Notes: generated from the sequence alone by a model not told the origin. A stretch of 64,000 nucleotides of DNA from Advenella alkanexedens (GCF_019132845.1 NZ_JAHSPR010000004.1:186001-250000); one strand, 5' to 3'; positions 46,125-56,208 are shown, counted from the first letter of the stretch. Made by a program: numbers and translations.

Positions 46125-48779
46125 ATGAGCACAAAGTCCCTTTCTTCCAAAGCCGAAGCGATCCCTAACCGTTTTGCCGGCCACACGCCCATGATGCAGC
46201 AATACCTTGCCCTTAAAGAAGAAGCAGGCTCAATATTGCTGTTCTATCGCATGGGCGATTTTTATGAAATGTTTTATGACGATGCCATTAAAACGGCACG
46301 CCTGCTGAATCTGACCCTCACCAAGCGCGGCACCTCCAATGGCGAGCCGATTCCCATGGCTGGTGTACCCATGCATGCCATGGAGCAATACCTGGCACGC
46401 CTGGTGGCCATGGGCGAATCAGTCGCCATTTGTGAACAGGTGGGTGACCCGGCTGCCAGCAAAGGCCCGGTTGAGCGCAAGATTGTACGTATTGTCACCC
46501 CCGGCACCCTGACCGATGAAACCCTGTTGCCATCCAAGTCCGACCGTCCTTTAATGGCCATTTACCTGCCCCATAAAGGTCGCCAGCCCAAATATGGCCT
46601 GGCTTGGCTGAACCTGGCCAGTGGCGAGTTCCGCCTGACCGAATGCGATGCGGCCTCGCTGGACTCCGAGATCCACCGCATTGCTCCGGCTGAAATCGTG
46701 CATGCCGACTCTTTCCAGCCGGAAACCAGCTGGCAAGGCACCTTAAGCACCACCGCAGACTGGCACTTTGACCAGAACGAAGCCAATGCCTTGCTGTGTC
46801 AGCATTTTGGTGTTGATTCCCTGGCCAGTTTTGGTATTCACGACATGCCTTCGGCAGTGACCGCAGCCGGCGCCCTGCTGCGTTACACGGAAAGAACACA
46901 AACCCAGTCGCTGTCCCATGTGCAAGGCATTAGCGTTGACCAGGCCAGCGATTACCTGGTGTTGGATCCGGTAACCCGCAAAAATCTGGAAATTACCGAA
47001 ACCATTAGTGGCGAAGAAAGCCCCACCCTGTTCTCTTTGCTGGACGCCTGCGAAACCCCCATGGGCAGTCGTCTGCTGCGCCGCTGGCTGCACCACCCGC
47101 TACGCGCCAATGAGCCGATTGCCGACAGACAGGCCTGCGTTCATGCCTTCCTGACGGGCAAATCAGACAGCCCCTTGCACCCGGCTATTGTGCTGGAAAA
47201 AATCAACCAGCTGTTCAAATCCTTCCCCGACCTGGAGCGCATTGCCACCCGTATCGCCCTGCAGTCGGTGCGCCCTCGCGAACTGGCCAGCCTGCGCGAT
47301 GCCCTGGCCCGCCTGCCCGATTTGTATCAGTTGCTTAACGAACACATTGCCTCTACCCCCCGCATGGAAACGCTGTTTGCGTCCCTGACCATAGACCCTG
47401 CCCTGCAGCACCGCCTGCACCAGGCCATTGATGAGGAACCTGCTGCGCTTATCCGTGAAGGTGGCGTGATTGCCCCGGGTTTTGATGCCGAACTGGATGA
47501 ACTGCGTACCCTGGCCAGTGATAATGGCGCCTTCCTGCTGGAGCTGGAAGCCCGGGAACGCACCCGCACCGATATTGCCAACCTGCGGGTTGAATACAAC
47601 CGGGTACATGGTTTCTTTATTGAGGTATCCAAAGGGCAAATTGACAAAGTCCCCGATGATTACCGCCGGCGCCAAACCCTTAAAAATGTTGAACGCTACA
47701 TCACACCCGAACTGAAAGCCTGGGAAGACAAGATCCTGTCGGCCAAGGACCGCTCATTAAGCCGGGAAAAATGGCTTTATGAGCAGTTGGTGGAAGAGCT
47801 GACCCAGTCCGTCCCAGCATTACAGCAATGCGCCCAAGCCGTTTCTGAAATTGACGTGTATTTATCGCTGGCGCAACATGCCCGCAACAATGAGTGGGTG
47901 GCCCCTGAATTGTGCGAGGCCCCCATTATTGAGATTGAGGCGGGCCGCCATCCGGTGGTTGAACGCAGCATAGAACGCTTCACCCCCAACAGCTGCCAAA
48001 TGAACCCCAACCGACGCATGTTGCTGATTACCGGCCCCAATATGGGGGGTAAATCCACGTACATGCGGCAAATTGCCCTGATTGTTTTGCTGGCTCGCAT
48101 GGGCAGTTTCGTACCGGCCCAGTCTGCCCGCATTGGCATGATAGACCGTATTTTCACCCGCATTGGCGCTGCCGATGACCTGGCCGGCGGCCGCTCCACC
48201 TTCATGATGGAAATGACCGAAGCCGCTGCGATCCTGGCCGCCAGCACGCCACACAGTCTGGTACTGATGGATGAAATCGGGCGCGGCACCTCGACCTATG
48301 ACGGCCTGTCATTGGCCTGGTCAATTGCCTGCCGCCTGTTAACCCACAACCAAGCACTGACACTGTTTGCGACCCATTATTTTGAAATTACGCGCCTGCC
48401 CGAGCAAAACGAGGCTGCCGTTAACGTTCATCTGGCCGCGGCCGAATCACCCGGTGGCATTGTGTTTTTACATGAGGTCCAGGAAGGCCCCGCCAGTCGC
48501 AGCTACGGGATCCAGGTTGCCCAGCGGGCCGGCATTCCCGCTGCGGTTATCCGCCAGGCCAAGCGTGAACTGGAACGCCTTGAAAACCAGGCCAGCAACA
48601 CGGCACAACTGGATTTATTTGCCGAAACCGCCCCGGCCAATGACCAGGCCAGCGATGACCAGCTTGAGCTACAGACCCTGCGGGAAGCCATTAACGATCT
48701 TGACCCTGACAGCATGAGCCCACGGGAGGCTTTGGATGCCCTGTATAAACTGCGTAATCTTTTTGGGCAGAAGGAGTAG
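46125..48779 (+). CDS. mutS: DNA mismatch repair protein MutS
   Basis: Recognises mismatches and starts repair. The 884-residue protein contains the mismatch-binding motif [11 protein letters not shown] near residue 46, the clamp/lever region, the Walker [10 protein letters not shown] at 637-645, Walker [15 protein letters not shown] and the C-terminal tetramerisation tail [20 protein letters not shown]. Ends FGQKE at 48779. The last 119 bases are repeated at 48812 and partly at 48965. Overall length is normal for the beta-proteobacterial enzyme. Confidence 0.96.
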   Translation: MSTKSLSSKAEAIPNRFAGHTPMMQQYLALKEEAGSILLFYRMGDFYEMFYDDAIKTARLLNLTLTKRGTSNGEPIPMAGVPMHAMEQYLARLVAMGESVAICEQVGDPAASKGPVERKIVRIVTPGTLTDETLLPSKSDRPLMAIYLPHKGRQPKYGLAWLNLASGEFRLTECDAASLDSEIHRIAPAEIVHADSFQPETSWQGTLSTTADWHFDQNEANALLCQHFGVDSLASFGIHDMPSAVTAAGALLRYTERTQTQSLSHVQGISVDQASDYLVLDPVTRKNLEITETISGEESPTLFSLLDACETPMGSRLLRRWLHHPLRANEPIADRQACVHAFLTGKSDSPLHPAIVLEKINQLFKSFPDLERIATRIALQSVRPRELASLRDALARLPDLYQLLNEHIASTPRMETLFASLTIDPALQHRLHQAIDEEPAALIREGGVIAPGFDAELDELRTLASDNGAFLLELEARERTRTDIANLRVEYNRVHGFFIEVSKGQIDKVPDDYRRRQTLKNVERYITPELKAWEDKILSAKDRSLSREKWLYEQLVEELTQSVPALQQCAQAVSEIDVYLSLAQHARNNEWVAPELCEAPIIEIEAGRHPVVERSIERFTPNSCQMNPNRRMLLITGPNMGGKSTYMRQIALIVLLARMGSFVPAQSARIGMIDRIFTRIGAADDLAGGRSTFMMEMTEAAAILAASTPHSLVLMDEIGRGTSTYDGLSLAWSIACRLLTHNQALTLFATHYFEITRLPEQNEAAVNVHLAAAESPGGIVFLHEVQEGPASRSYGIQVAQRAGIPAAVIRQAKRELERLENQASNTAQLDLFAETAPANDQASDDQLELQTLREAINDLDPDSMSPREALDALYKLRNLFGQKE

Positions 48780-48811
48780 GCATTCCCACGCAGGAGCGTG
48801 GGAACGAGTCA
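48780..48811 (+). repeat. 32-bp palindromic (REP-like) unit 1
   Basis: Begins directly after the mutS stop codon. Contains the arms TTCCCACGC and GCGTGGGAA around AGGA. Exactly the same 32 bases appear at 48931-48962 and 49046-49077; a related inverted variant lies at 49107-49130. Confidence 0.85.
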
Positions 48812-48930
48812 AGCTTGAACTGCAGGCCCTGCGCGACACCATTAACGACCTTGACCCAGACAGCATGAGCCCGCGAGAGGCGCTGGATGCCTTGTATAAA
48901 CTGCGTAATCTTTTTGGGCAGAAAGAGTAG
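48812..48930 (+). repeat. Second copy of the mutS 3' end (119 bp)
   Basis: Matches 48661-48779 with 14 differences; translated in its own frame it reads [38 protein letters not shown] and stop, differing from the real MutS end at only three residues. It is shifted +1 relative to the mutS frame and has no start codon of its own in a useful position. Confidence 0.9.
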
Positions 48931-48962
48931 GCATTCCCACGCAGGAGCGTGGGAACGAGTCA
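48931..48962 (+). repeat. 32-bp palindromic (REP-like) unit 2
   Basis: Identical to unit 1 and placed directly after the stop codon of the second mutS-tail copy, so tail plus unit form a 151-bp tandem duplication (48661-48811 and 48812-48962). Confidence 0.85.
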
Positions 48963-48964
48963 AG

Positions 48965-49045
48965 CTTGACCCTGACAGCATGAGCCCGCGGGAGGCTTTG
49001 GATGCCCTGTATAAACTGCGTAATCTTTTTGGGCAGAAGGAGTAG
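48965..49045 (+). repeat. Third, shorter copy of the mutS 3' end (81 bp)
   Basis: Matches 48699-48779 with one difference, so it is closer to the functional gene end than copy 2 is. Confidence 0.9.
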
Positions 49046-49077
49046 GCATTCCCACGCAGGAGCGTGGGAACGAGTCA
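49046..49077 (+). repeat. 32-bp palindromic (REP-like) unit 3
   Basis: Identical to units 1 and 2; follows the third mutS-tail copy. A partly matching element in the other orientation, GCTCCCATGCTCCTGCGTGG and on, lies at 49107-49130. Confidence 0.85.
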
Positions 49078-49250
49078 GCATGTGAACGAGGCCAGGTTTC
49101 GTTCTGGCTCCCATGCTCCTGCGTGGGAGCAAATCATCCACTAATACGCATCTTCTGAACAAAAAACCCGTTTTGCTGCCACCAGCATTCAAAACAAGTG
49201 AGTTATTTTCAACGATATATAAAAATCCATCACTTGCCGCTCAACATGAA

Positions 49251-49271
49251 CTTTGCTTATCATAAGCAAAG
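49251..49271. promoter_or_regulatory. Perfect palindrome upstream of fdsG, candidate operator
   Basis: CTTTGCTTAT, one central base, then ATAAGCAAAG: two perfect 10-base arms, 104 bases before the fdsG start codon. The length and symmetry fit a dimeric repressor or activator site. No regulator gene is adjacent. Confidence 0.55.
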
Positions 49272-49375
49272 ACATTTACTATACTGAAATCGTGGCGGCA
49301 AACAAAACAATATAAACTGCATAATGCCTATGCGAATTTGAAAACATTATAAATAAGCATTACAAAGGATGAGAC

Positions 49376-49855
49376 ATGCAACCGGCTACCCTTCATGAGC
49401 CCCGGCACACGCACGGCCAACTATTAAACCAAATACTGGAAGAACACCAACACAAAGAGGGAAACCTCTTGCCCATCTTGCATGCCGTTCAAGACCATAT
49501 CGGCTATATCCCTGAAAACTTGATCGCCCCCATCGCTCAGGCGATCAATCGTTCCAGTGCCGAAATCTTTGGCGTGATCAGTTTTTACAAACACTTCAGA
49601 ACGCAAGCCTGTGGCGATATTCATATTGAGTTTTGCCAGGCCGAAGCCTGTCAGGCGCGGGGTTCAAAAGAAGTTGAGCAAGCAGTAAAAGAAATGCTTC
49701 ACACCGAATGGCCGAATGCCACCCTGGAACCGGTTTATTGTCTTGGCTTATGCGCCCAAGGCCCTGCCGTCGCCGTCAATCAACAACCGCTAGCTCGCAT
49801 TACCCTTGAAAAAATCAAGGCAAAAATTCAAGGAGTGGCCACATGCAAAGGGTAA
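49376..49855 (+). CDS. fdsG: NAD-dependent formate dehydrogenase gamma subunit
   Basis: Small NuoE-like electron-transfer subunit, 159 residues. The [2Fe-2S] ligands are the two Cys pairs EFCQAEACQ and YCLGLCAQG in a thioredoxin-like fold. FdsG carries electrons from the alpha subunit towards the flavin of FdsB. Start ATG 49376 has AAGGATGAGAC. Its 3' end overlaps fdsB by 13 bases, so translation is coupled. Confidence 0.93.
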   Translation: MQPATLHEPRHTHGQLLNQILEEHQHKEGNLLPILHAVQDHIGYIPENLIAPIAQAINRSSAEIFGVISFYKHFRTQACGDIHIEFCQAEACQARGSKEVEQAVKEMLHTEWPNATLEPVYCLGLCAQGPAVAVNQQPLARITLEKIKAKIQGVATCKG

Positions 49856-51378
49856 AGGTATATATTCCCATGGACTCTGCAGCCGTTGCCATGGGTGCCA
49901 ACGAATTAGTCGCCCCCATTCAAAAAATGGCACTGGCACAAGATATCAGCATTGAGATTATCCGCAATGGCAGCCGCGGTCTTTTATGGCTGGAGCCCCT
50001 GGTTGAAATTGAAACCCCGCAGGGCCGAATAGGCTATGGCCCAGTCACCCTTGAAGACCTGCCCGGTTTATTCAACACCGGGTGGCTCTCTGGTCACGAT
50101 CACCCCTTGTCACAAGGCATAACCGATGACATTCCTTACCTTAAAAACCAGGAACGGCTGACCTTTAAGCGCGTAGGCATCATTGACCCCTTGAACATTC
50201 AAGACTATGCCAACCATGGTGGCTGGCAAGGCTTATTGAAGGCCCTGACCCTCAACGATGAAGCCATTACCAACATGGTGACGCAGTCTGGTCTGCGGGG
50301 GCGTGGTGGTGCCGCCTTCCCGACCGGCATCAAGTGGAATACCGTCCGGCAGGCGCAAGACCAGCAAAAATATATTGTCGCCAATGCCGATGAAGGCGAC
50401 TCGGGCACGTTCTCGGACAGAATCCTCATGGAAGGGGATCCTTTCAGCTTGATTGAAGGCATGATCATTGCCGGCCTGGCTGTCAATGCCAGCAAAGGCT
50501 ATATCTATGTGCGCTCAGAATATCCCATCGCCATTGAGACCTTGCAAAAAGCCGTCGATATTGCCACTGGCCACCACTATTTGGGATCCAACATTTTAGG
50601 CTCCGGCTTCTCTTTTGAGCTGGAAGTCAGAAAAGGCGCCGGCGCTTACATCTGTGGCGAGGAAACAGCACTGCTTGAAAGCCTGGAAGGCAAACGTGGC
50701 GTTATCCGATACAAGCCGCCTTTGCCGGCCATCAAGGGTTTTATGGGCATGCCAACCGTTGTCAACAACGTGGTTTCCCTTGCCACCGTTCCTGTCATTC
50801 TCGCCCAAGGCGCTGATTTTTATAAAAACTTTGGCAGCGGCAAGTCTTACGGAACCCTGGCTTTCCAGCTGGCTGGCAATATCAAACGCGGCGGCCTGGT
50901 TGAAAAAGCCTTTGGAGTGAGCCTGAAAGAATTGCTCTACGATTATGGTGGTGGAAGCGAAGACGGCCTGGCCCTGAAGGCCGTTCAGGTTGGCGGGCCA
51001 CTGGGGGCTTATTTATCTGAAAAAGAATGGGACATTCCCCTGGACTATGAAGCCTATTCACAAATTGGCGCCATGGTCGGTCACGGTGGCATTGTGGCTT
51101 TCAGCGAAAATACGGATATGGCGGAAATGGCCGAATATGCCATGGCATTCTGTGCGCATGAATCCTGTGGAAAATGCACGCCCTGCCGGATTGGATCAAA
51201 ACGGGGCGTGGAAACCATTATCAAAATCCGCCAGGGCATTCAAACGGAAGAAAACCTGGCACTCTTGGAAGAATTGTGTGACACCATGATTGCCGGCTCT
51301 TTATGTGCCCTGGGTGGCATGGCTCCATACCCGGTCATGTCGGCCGTCAACAAATACCCACAAGACTTCCAAAAATAA
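49843..51378 (+). CDS. fdsB: NAD-dependent formate dehydrogenase beta subunit
   Basis: NuoF-like subunit, 511 residues, holding FMN and the NAD site. The N-terminal extension (residues 1-110) is a thioredoxin-like domain; the FMN/NADH core begins with RGRGGAAFPTGIKWNTV and the [4Fe-4S] cluster motif SCGKCTPCRIG lies near residue 445. Cytoplasmic, member of FdsGBA. The start at 49843 lies inside fdsG. Confidence 0.94.
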   Translation: MQRVKVYIPMDSAAVAMGANELVAPIQKMALAQDISIEIIRNGSRGLLWLEPLVEIETPQGRIGYGPVTLEDLPGLFNTGWLSGHDHPLSQGITDDIPYLKNQERLTFKRVGIIDPLNIQDYANHGGWQGLLKALTLNDEAITNMVTQSGLRGRGGAAFPTGIKWNTVRQAQDQQKYIVANADEGDSGTFSDRILMEGDPFSLIEGMIIAGLAVNASKGYIYVRSEYPIAIETLQKAVDIATGHHYLGSNILGSGFSFELEVRKGAGAYICGEETALLESLEGKRGVIRYKPPLPAIKGFMGMPTVVNNVVSLATVPVILAQGADFYKNFGSGKSYGTLAFQLAGNIKRGGLVEKAFGVSLKELLYDYGGGSEDGLALKAVQVGGPLGAYLSEKEWDIPLDYEAYSQIGAMVGHGGIVAFSENTDMAEMAEYAMAFCAHESCGKCTPCRIGSKRGVETIIKIRQGIQTEENLALLEELCDTMIAGSLCALGGMAPYPVMSAVNKYPQDFQK

Positions 51379-51427
51379 AAAATTACAACTTTAAAATATA
51401 AAAAACACAAGTATCCAGGAGACAAAA

Positions 51428-54304
51428 ATGTTAGAAACGGTTCTCAGGCGCGACCAGGATTTTGGTACCCCGGCCATTACCCGGGCGCTCAAGCAAGTCA
51501 GTCTTCAAATAGACGGACAAACCATTCAGGTGCCGGAAGGCACCTCCATCATGCGCGCTGCCTCAATGCTGGGACTGAATATTCCAAAATTATGCGCTAC
51601 CGACTCCCTGGAGCCCTTCGGCTCTTGCCGCCTGTGTCTTGTCCAGATAGAGGGACGCCGGGGATACCCTGCGTCATGCACTACCCTGGCTGAAGAAGGT
51701 ATGGTGGTGACAACGGAAAACAAACGCCTTGCCGACCTGCGCCGCCATGTCATGGAGCTTTATATTTCAGAACACCCGCTGGATTGCCTGACCTGTTCGG
51801 CAAACGGCAATTGCGAGCTGCAGGAAACTGCCGGCCAGGTGGGACTCAGGCAGGTCCGTTTCGACGGTTACGATAAAACACAGGCCAATAAAAGCGCCGA
51901 TACCTCAAACCCCTACTTTACCTTCAATCCCGATTTATGCATTGTCTGCAATCGCTGCGTCAGATCCTGTGAAGAAACACAGGGCACGTTCGCCTTAACG
52001 GTGGATGGCAGAGGCTTTGAATCGCAAATCAGCACGGGATTAAACACCAACTTCAAAGACAGCGACTGCGTCTCTTGCGGTGCCTGTGTCACGGCCTGCC
52101 CAACGGGTGCACTCATGGATAATAGTGTGATACAAATGGGTCAGCCCAATCATGCGGTCATCACCACCTGTGCTTATTGTGGGGTTGGCTGCGGCCTTAA
52201 GGCAGAGCTTAAAGGTGAGGAACTGGTTAGAATGACACCCTGGAAAAACGGTAAAGCCAACGAAGGCCATGCCTGTGTCAAGGGCCGCTTTGCCTGGGGA
52301 TATGCCACACACCCGGACCGCATTACCACGCCAATGATCCGTGCGTCAATCAACGAACCCTGGCGCAAGGTATCCTGGGAAGAGGCCATCAATTATGCGG
52401 CCGGCGAAATAAAACGCATCCAGGCCAAATACGGAAAAATTTCGGTGGGCGCCATTTCTTCATCCCGTTGCTCAAACGAAGAAGTCTATCTGGTGCAGAA
52501 AACCGTGCGGGCGGCATTGGGCAATAACAATATAGACACCTGTGCCCGGGTTTGCCATTCACCCACCGGATTCGGTTTAAAACAAACGCTGGGTGAGTCT
52601 GCAGGTACGCAAACATTTGAATCCGTCGCAGACAGCGATGTGATACTGGTCATGGGCGCCAACCCCACCGATGCTCATCCGGTGTTCGGATCGCGTTTGA
52701 AGAAACGTTTACGCCAGGGTGCTAAACTGATTGTCATCGACCCAAGAACCATCTCCCTGGTGTCCACGGCGCATGCCAGGGCCGATTTTCACCTGCCCCT
52801 GAAACCCGGCACCAATGTGGCCATGCTTAATGCCTTTGCGCATACCATCATTTCAGAAGGCCTTCAAGACAAGGCGTTTATCACCGGACGTTGCGATTCG
52901 GACACCTTCAAAGAGTGGCTTGAGTTTATCCTGCTTGATGAAAACTCACCCGAATCAGCCGCCACCATAACCGGGGTTCCTGCCCAAACCATCCGTGCAG
53001 CGGCACGCCTGTTTGCCACGGGTGGCAAAGCCGCGATTTATTATGGCCTGGGTGTCACCGAACACAGCCAGGGCTCAACCGCTGTCATGGCCATTGCCAA
53101 CCTGGCCATGATCACCGGCAATATTGGCCTGAGTGGCGTTGGCGTCAATCCGTTACGGGGCCAGAATAACGTCCAGGGATCTTGTGACATGGGCTCATTT
53201 CCCCATGAGTTTCCCGGTTACCGCCACGTATCCGATGCGGCAACCCGCAAGCAGCTGGAACAGGCCTGGCAAGTCAAGCTTGACGAAAATCCGGGCCTGC
53301 GCATTCCCAATATGTTCAATGCAGCCATTAGTGGCACATTCAAGGGACTGTATTGCCAGGGAGAAGACATTTTGCAGTCCGACCCCAATACACAGCATGT
53401 CGAAGCTGCTTTAACCAACCTGGAATGCCTGATTGTCCAGGATCTGTTCCTGAATGAAACGGCCAAATATGCCCATGTGTTTTTACCCGGTGCATCTTTT
53501 CTGGAAAAAGACGGGACATTTACCAATGCCGAGCGCCGTATTTCGCGCATTAGAAAAGTCATGCGTCCCAAATCGGGAATGGCAGACTGGGAAATCACCC
53601 AGGCCCTGTCCAACGCCCTGGGCTACCCCATGCAATACGAAAATCCAAGCGAAATCATGGATGAGATTGCGCGTCTGACTCCCACCTTCGCCTCGGTCAA
53701 CTATGCCCATATCGATAAAATGGGAGGTAGCGTTCAATGGCCCTGCAACCCCCAGAACCCCGAAGGAACACCGATCATGCATATCGACAGCTTCCCTCAT
53801 GGAAAAGGAACCTTTGTACCCACCCAATATATCCCCACCAGCGAGCGCACCAATAAACGCTTTCCGCTTATTCTTACCACGGGCCGTATTCTTACCCAAT
53901 ACAATGTGGGGGCACAAACGCGTCGAACCGGCAATACCGCCTGGCATGAAGAAGACCTGCTGGAAATCCATCCTCATGACGCCTCAGACAGGGGGATTGA
54001 AAATGGCGACATTGTGCAAATTGCCAGCAGGGTCGGACAAATTGCCATGAAAGCCAAAGTGTCCACACGCGTACAGCCGGGTGTGGTTTATACCACTTTC
54101 CATCACCCGGTCTCCGGCTCGAATGTCATTACCACCGACAATGCCGATTGGGCCACAAGCTGCCCCGAATACAAGGTAACGGCAGTTCAAATCAGCAAGG
54201 TGGAAAACCATGCTTCAGAATGGCAAGATCACTGGGCCAGCACCGATAAGAAACAGCATGATTTTTTGAAATCGGCAGAATCGGGCACACATGAACACAC
54301 ATGA
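51428..54304 (+). CDS. fdsA: NAD-dependent formate dehydrogenase alpha (molybdopterin) subunit
   Basis: Catalytic subunit, 958 residues. N-terminal [2Fe-2S] domain (CATDSLEPFGSCRLC), His-Cys cluster HPLDCLTCSANGNC, two [4Fe-4S] motifs (CIVCNRCVRSC and CVSCGACVTAC), the cluster CAYCGVGC and the bis-MGD domain, with metal ligand Cys in CARVCHSP (no selenocysteine codon). Ends in the molybdopterin-dinucleotide-binding C-terminal domain. It oxidises formate to CO2 with NAD+ through FdsGB. No accessory gene (fdsC, fdsD) follows. Confidence 0.95.
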   Translation: MLETVLRRDQDFGTPAITRALKQVSLQIDGQTIQVPEGTSIMRAASMLGLNIPKLCATDSLEPFGSCRLCLVQIEGRRGYPASCTTLAEEGMVVTTENKRLADLRRHVMELYISEHPLDCLTCSANGNCELQETAGQVGLRQVRFDGYDKTQANKSADTSNPYFTFNPDLCIVCNRCVRSCEETQGTFALTVDGRGFESQISTGLNTNFKDSDCVSCGACVTACPTGALMDNSVIQMGQPNHAVITTCAYCGVGCGLKAELKGEELVRMTPWKNGKANEGHACVKGRFAWGYATHPDRITTPMIRASINEPWRKVSWEEAINYAAGEIKRIQAKYGKISVGAISSSRCSNEEVYLVQKTVRAALGNNNIDTCARVCHSPTGFGLKQTLGESAGTQTFESVADSDVILVMGANPTDAHPVFGSRLKKRLRQGAKLIVIDPRTISLVSTAHARADFHLPLKPGTNVAMLNAFAHTIISEGLQDKAFITGRCDSDTFKEWLEFILLDENSPESAATITGVPAQTIRAAARLFATGGKAAIYYGLGVTEHSQGSTAVMAIANLAMITGNIGLSGVGVNPLRGQNNVQGSCDMGSFPHEFPGYRHVSDAATRKQLEQAWQVKLDENPGLRIPNMFNAAISGTFKGLYCQGEDILQSDPNTQHVEAALTNLECLIVQDLFLNETAKYAHVFLPGASFLEKDGTFTNAERRISRIRKVMRPKSGMADWEITQALSNALGYPMQYENPSEIMDEIARLTPTFASVNYAHIDKMGGSVQWPCNPQNPEGTPIMHIDSFPHGKGTFVPTQYIPTSERTNKRFPLILTTGRILTQYNVGAQTRRTGNTAWHEEDLLEIHPHDASDRGIENGDIVQIASRVGQIAMKAKVSTRVQPGVVYTTFHHPVSGSNVITTDNADWATSCPEYKVTAVQISKVENHASEWQDHWASTDKKQHDFLKSAESGTHEHT

Positions 54305-54348
54305 ACAGGCCAGTTGGTTATCCAGGCACAAATAGCCATTAAACCCGG

Positions 54349-54387
54349 AGTCCCCTAAAATCCGTAATCAGGACCCGTTAAGGGACT
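54349..54387 (+). terminator. Probable terminator of the fds operon
   Basis: AGTCCCCTAA and TTAAGGGACT form a 10-base stem with one mismatch and a 19-base loop, 45 bases after fdsA; a T-rich stretch follows. The long loop makes it only moderately convincing. Confidence 0.5.
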
Positions 54388-54521
54388 TGATTGCGGTTTT
54401 TGCATGCCTGCTTTGTTTTTATCAATACGGCAGGAATCTTTTTTGCCCTTTGAAGCAGAGCATCAAAGGCTTTTAGTTGGCAATTTATTATTATATAAGT
54501 CACTAGCGCAAAAAAAAGACG

Positions 54522-54547
54522 AAAAAAAAACCGCACCAAGCGGTTTA
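54522..54547 (-). terminator. Terminator of tRNA-His
   Basis: On the minus strand AAACCGC/GCGGTTT with loop TTGGT, followed by a nine-T run, right after the tRNA-His 3' end. Confidence 0.9.
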
Positions 54548-54554
54548 ATTTTTT

Positions 54555-54631
54555 TGGGGTGACCGATGGGGCTCGAACCCACGACAACCGGAATCACAAT
54601 CCGGGACTCTACCAACTGAGCTACGGTCACC
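54555..54631 (-). tRNA. tRNA-His(GTG)
   Basis: Acceptor GTGACCG/CGGTCAC with extra 5' G (G-1) and the C73 discriminator characteristic of tRNA-His, anticodon loop TTGTGAT with anticodon GTG, T-arm GGGTTCGAGCCCC and an encoded CCA. Ends at the hairpin terminator beyond. Confidence 0.93.
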
Positions 54632-54729
54632 ACTGAATAAAGATAGAACTATAGCAAGACCTTTCAGATTTTGCAAGCACGCTTTACAATAAAGTACATT
54701 ACTGTTGTTTATTTGTTGGATTTTTATCT

Positions 54730-56184
54730 ATGACCGCTTTGTGGGCTTTTCTGCTTGAATACCAAACACACCTGTTATTTGGAGTAGGTTTACTTGTTGG
54801 CTTACTGGCCACCATTCATGCAGCAATGACCAAACGCGATGTAAGGGCAGCCATTGCCTGGGTGGGTGTGGTGATTCTATCGCCATTTTTTGGGGCTTTC
54901 TTATATTTCCTGGTAGGTATCAACCGCATCAACCGCAGCAGACGCCTGCAACACAATGAATATTTGCTTCAAGAACAAGTCAACGGCAAACACCAGGTAA
55001 CCACCAATATTGCCGAGATATCCGGGTCCCAGTTCGAGTCCCTGAAAAAAGCCGGCAACCAGCTAAGCCGCTTTCCCATCTGGAGCAATAACGACATTAC
55101 CCCGCTGCCGGGAGGAGACGAGGCGTATCCAGCCATGATCGCCGCTATTGACAGCGCCACCAAAACCATCGCCATGCAAAGCTATATTTTTGACAATGAC
55201 GTAGTTGGCAAACGCATTGTACAGGCCCTGGTGCGAGCCCACCAAAGAGGCGTCACCGTCAAGGTCTTGATTGATGCCATTGGCGCCAAATACTCCAGGC
55301 CATCCATTATTAGTCTGTTCAAAAACACCGGCATTGATGTCGCCCTGTTTGAGGCACATTTCTTTACCTTCAAAATGCCCTATTCCAACTTGCGCTGTCA
55401 CCGCAAGATCCTGGTCATAGACGGCCAGCTTGCCTTTAGCGGCGGCATGAACATCAGAGAAAGCTTCACCTCTGAAATATGCCGTGGCGAGCCCATGAAA
55501 GACGTTCATTTTCAAATACGGGGTCCGCTGGTCTTTCAGCTGTTACTGGTGTTTTTTCATGACTGGTCATTTACCACCCAGGAAAAACTCAAACCCGACC
55601 TCTGGATACTTACCCCTGAAACCCTGCCCGAATCGAACATTGCCGCCCGCTGCATCACTTCAGGACCCGATAACGACATTACCAGCACCCATCGACTCAT
55701 CCAGGCGGCCTGTGCAGTGGCACAAAAACATATTCGCATCCAGTCCCCTTACTTCCTTCCTGACCAGGTCTTGCTGGGCGCCCTGAATACAGCCGCACGC
55801 AGAGGCATTCGGGTTGATATATTAATTCCGGGTAACAACAACCTGTACCTGGTTAACTGCGCCATGATGGCCCAGCTCAACCAGGTACTGGACGCGGGTT
55901 GCCATGTCTGGCGCAGCAACGGCCCTTTTGACCATTCCAAGCTATTCACGGTAGATGATGGCTGGGCCCTGGTGGGCTCCTCAAACTGGGATGCCCGCAG
56001 CCTGCGCCTGAATTTTGAAGTGGATATCGAAGTGTATGACCGGCCCTTCAGCACCCGCATTGGCCAACACATAGACAGGGAGATTGAAAAGGCTATCCCT
56101 ATAACCCGGGAAACGTTAAAATCAATGAGCTTTATCAAACAGCTCAGAAACAAAATCATCTGGCTGGCCTCCCCCTACCTTTAA
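54730..56184 (+). CDS. cls: Cardiolipin synthase (phospholipase D superfamily)
   Basis: Makes cardiolipin from two phosphatidylglycerols at the inner membrane. The 484-residue protein has two N-terminal membrane helices and two HKD motifs: His224 in HRKILVIDGQLAFSGG and His402 in HSKLFTVDDGWALVGSSNWD. Length agrees with ClsA-type synthases. It is 25 bases upstream of an MFS gene on the same strand. Confidence 0.93.
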   Translation: MTALWAFLLEYQTHLLFGVGLLVGLLATIHAAMTKRDVRAAIAWVGVVILSPFFGAFLYFLVGINRINRSRRLQHNEYLLQEQVNGKHQVTTNIAEISGSQFESLKKAGNQLSRFPIWSNNDITPLPGGDEAYPAMIAAIDSATKTIAMQSYIFDNDVVGKRIVQALVRAHQRGVTVKVLIDAIGAKYSRPSIISLFKNTGIDVALFEAHFFTFKMPYSNLRCHRKILVIDGQLAFSGGMNIRESFTSEICRGEPMKDVHFQIRGPLVFQLLLVFFHDWSFTTQEKLKPDLWILTPETLPESNIAARCITSGPDNDITSTHRLIQAACAVAQKHIRIQSPYFLPDQVLLGALNTAARRGIRVDILIPGNNNLYLVNCAMMAQLNQVLDAGCHVWRSNGPFDHSKLFTVDDGWALVGSSNWDARSLRLNFEVDIEVYDRPFSTRIGQHIDREIEKAIPITRETLKSMSFIKQLRNKIIWLASPYL

Positions 56185-56208
56185 ATTGAAAATAAAATAT
56201 CAATAAAA

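Larger units (their letters stand above)
48780..49375. other. Intergenic region mutS-fdsG with repeats
   Basis: 596 bases. The first half is made of mutS-tail duplicates and palindromic units (see the separate entries); the second half, from about 49131, is AT-rich non-coding DNA with the operator-like palindrome at 49251. No gene is supported. Confidence 0.8.

Noticed and set aside
48812-48930. Second mutS-tail copy as a small gene
   Set aside because: It has no ribosome site or usable start codon and is out of frame with mutS; kept only as a repeat.
48780-49130. Palindromic units as a CRISPR array
   Set aside because: Units are separated by mutS-tail copies and not by unique spacers; no cas gene is present.
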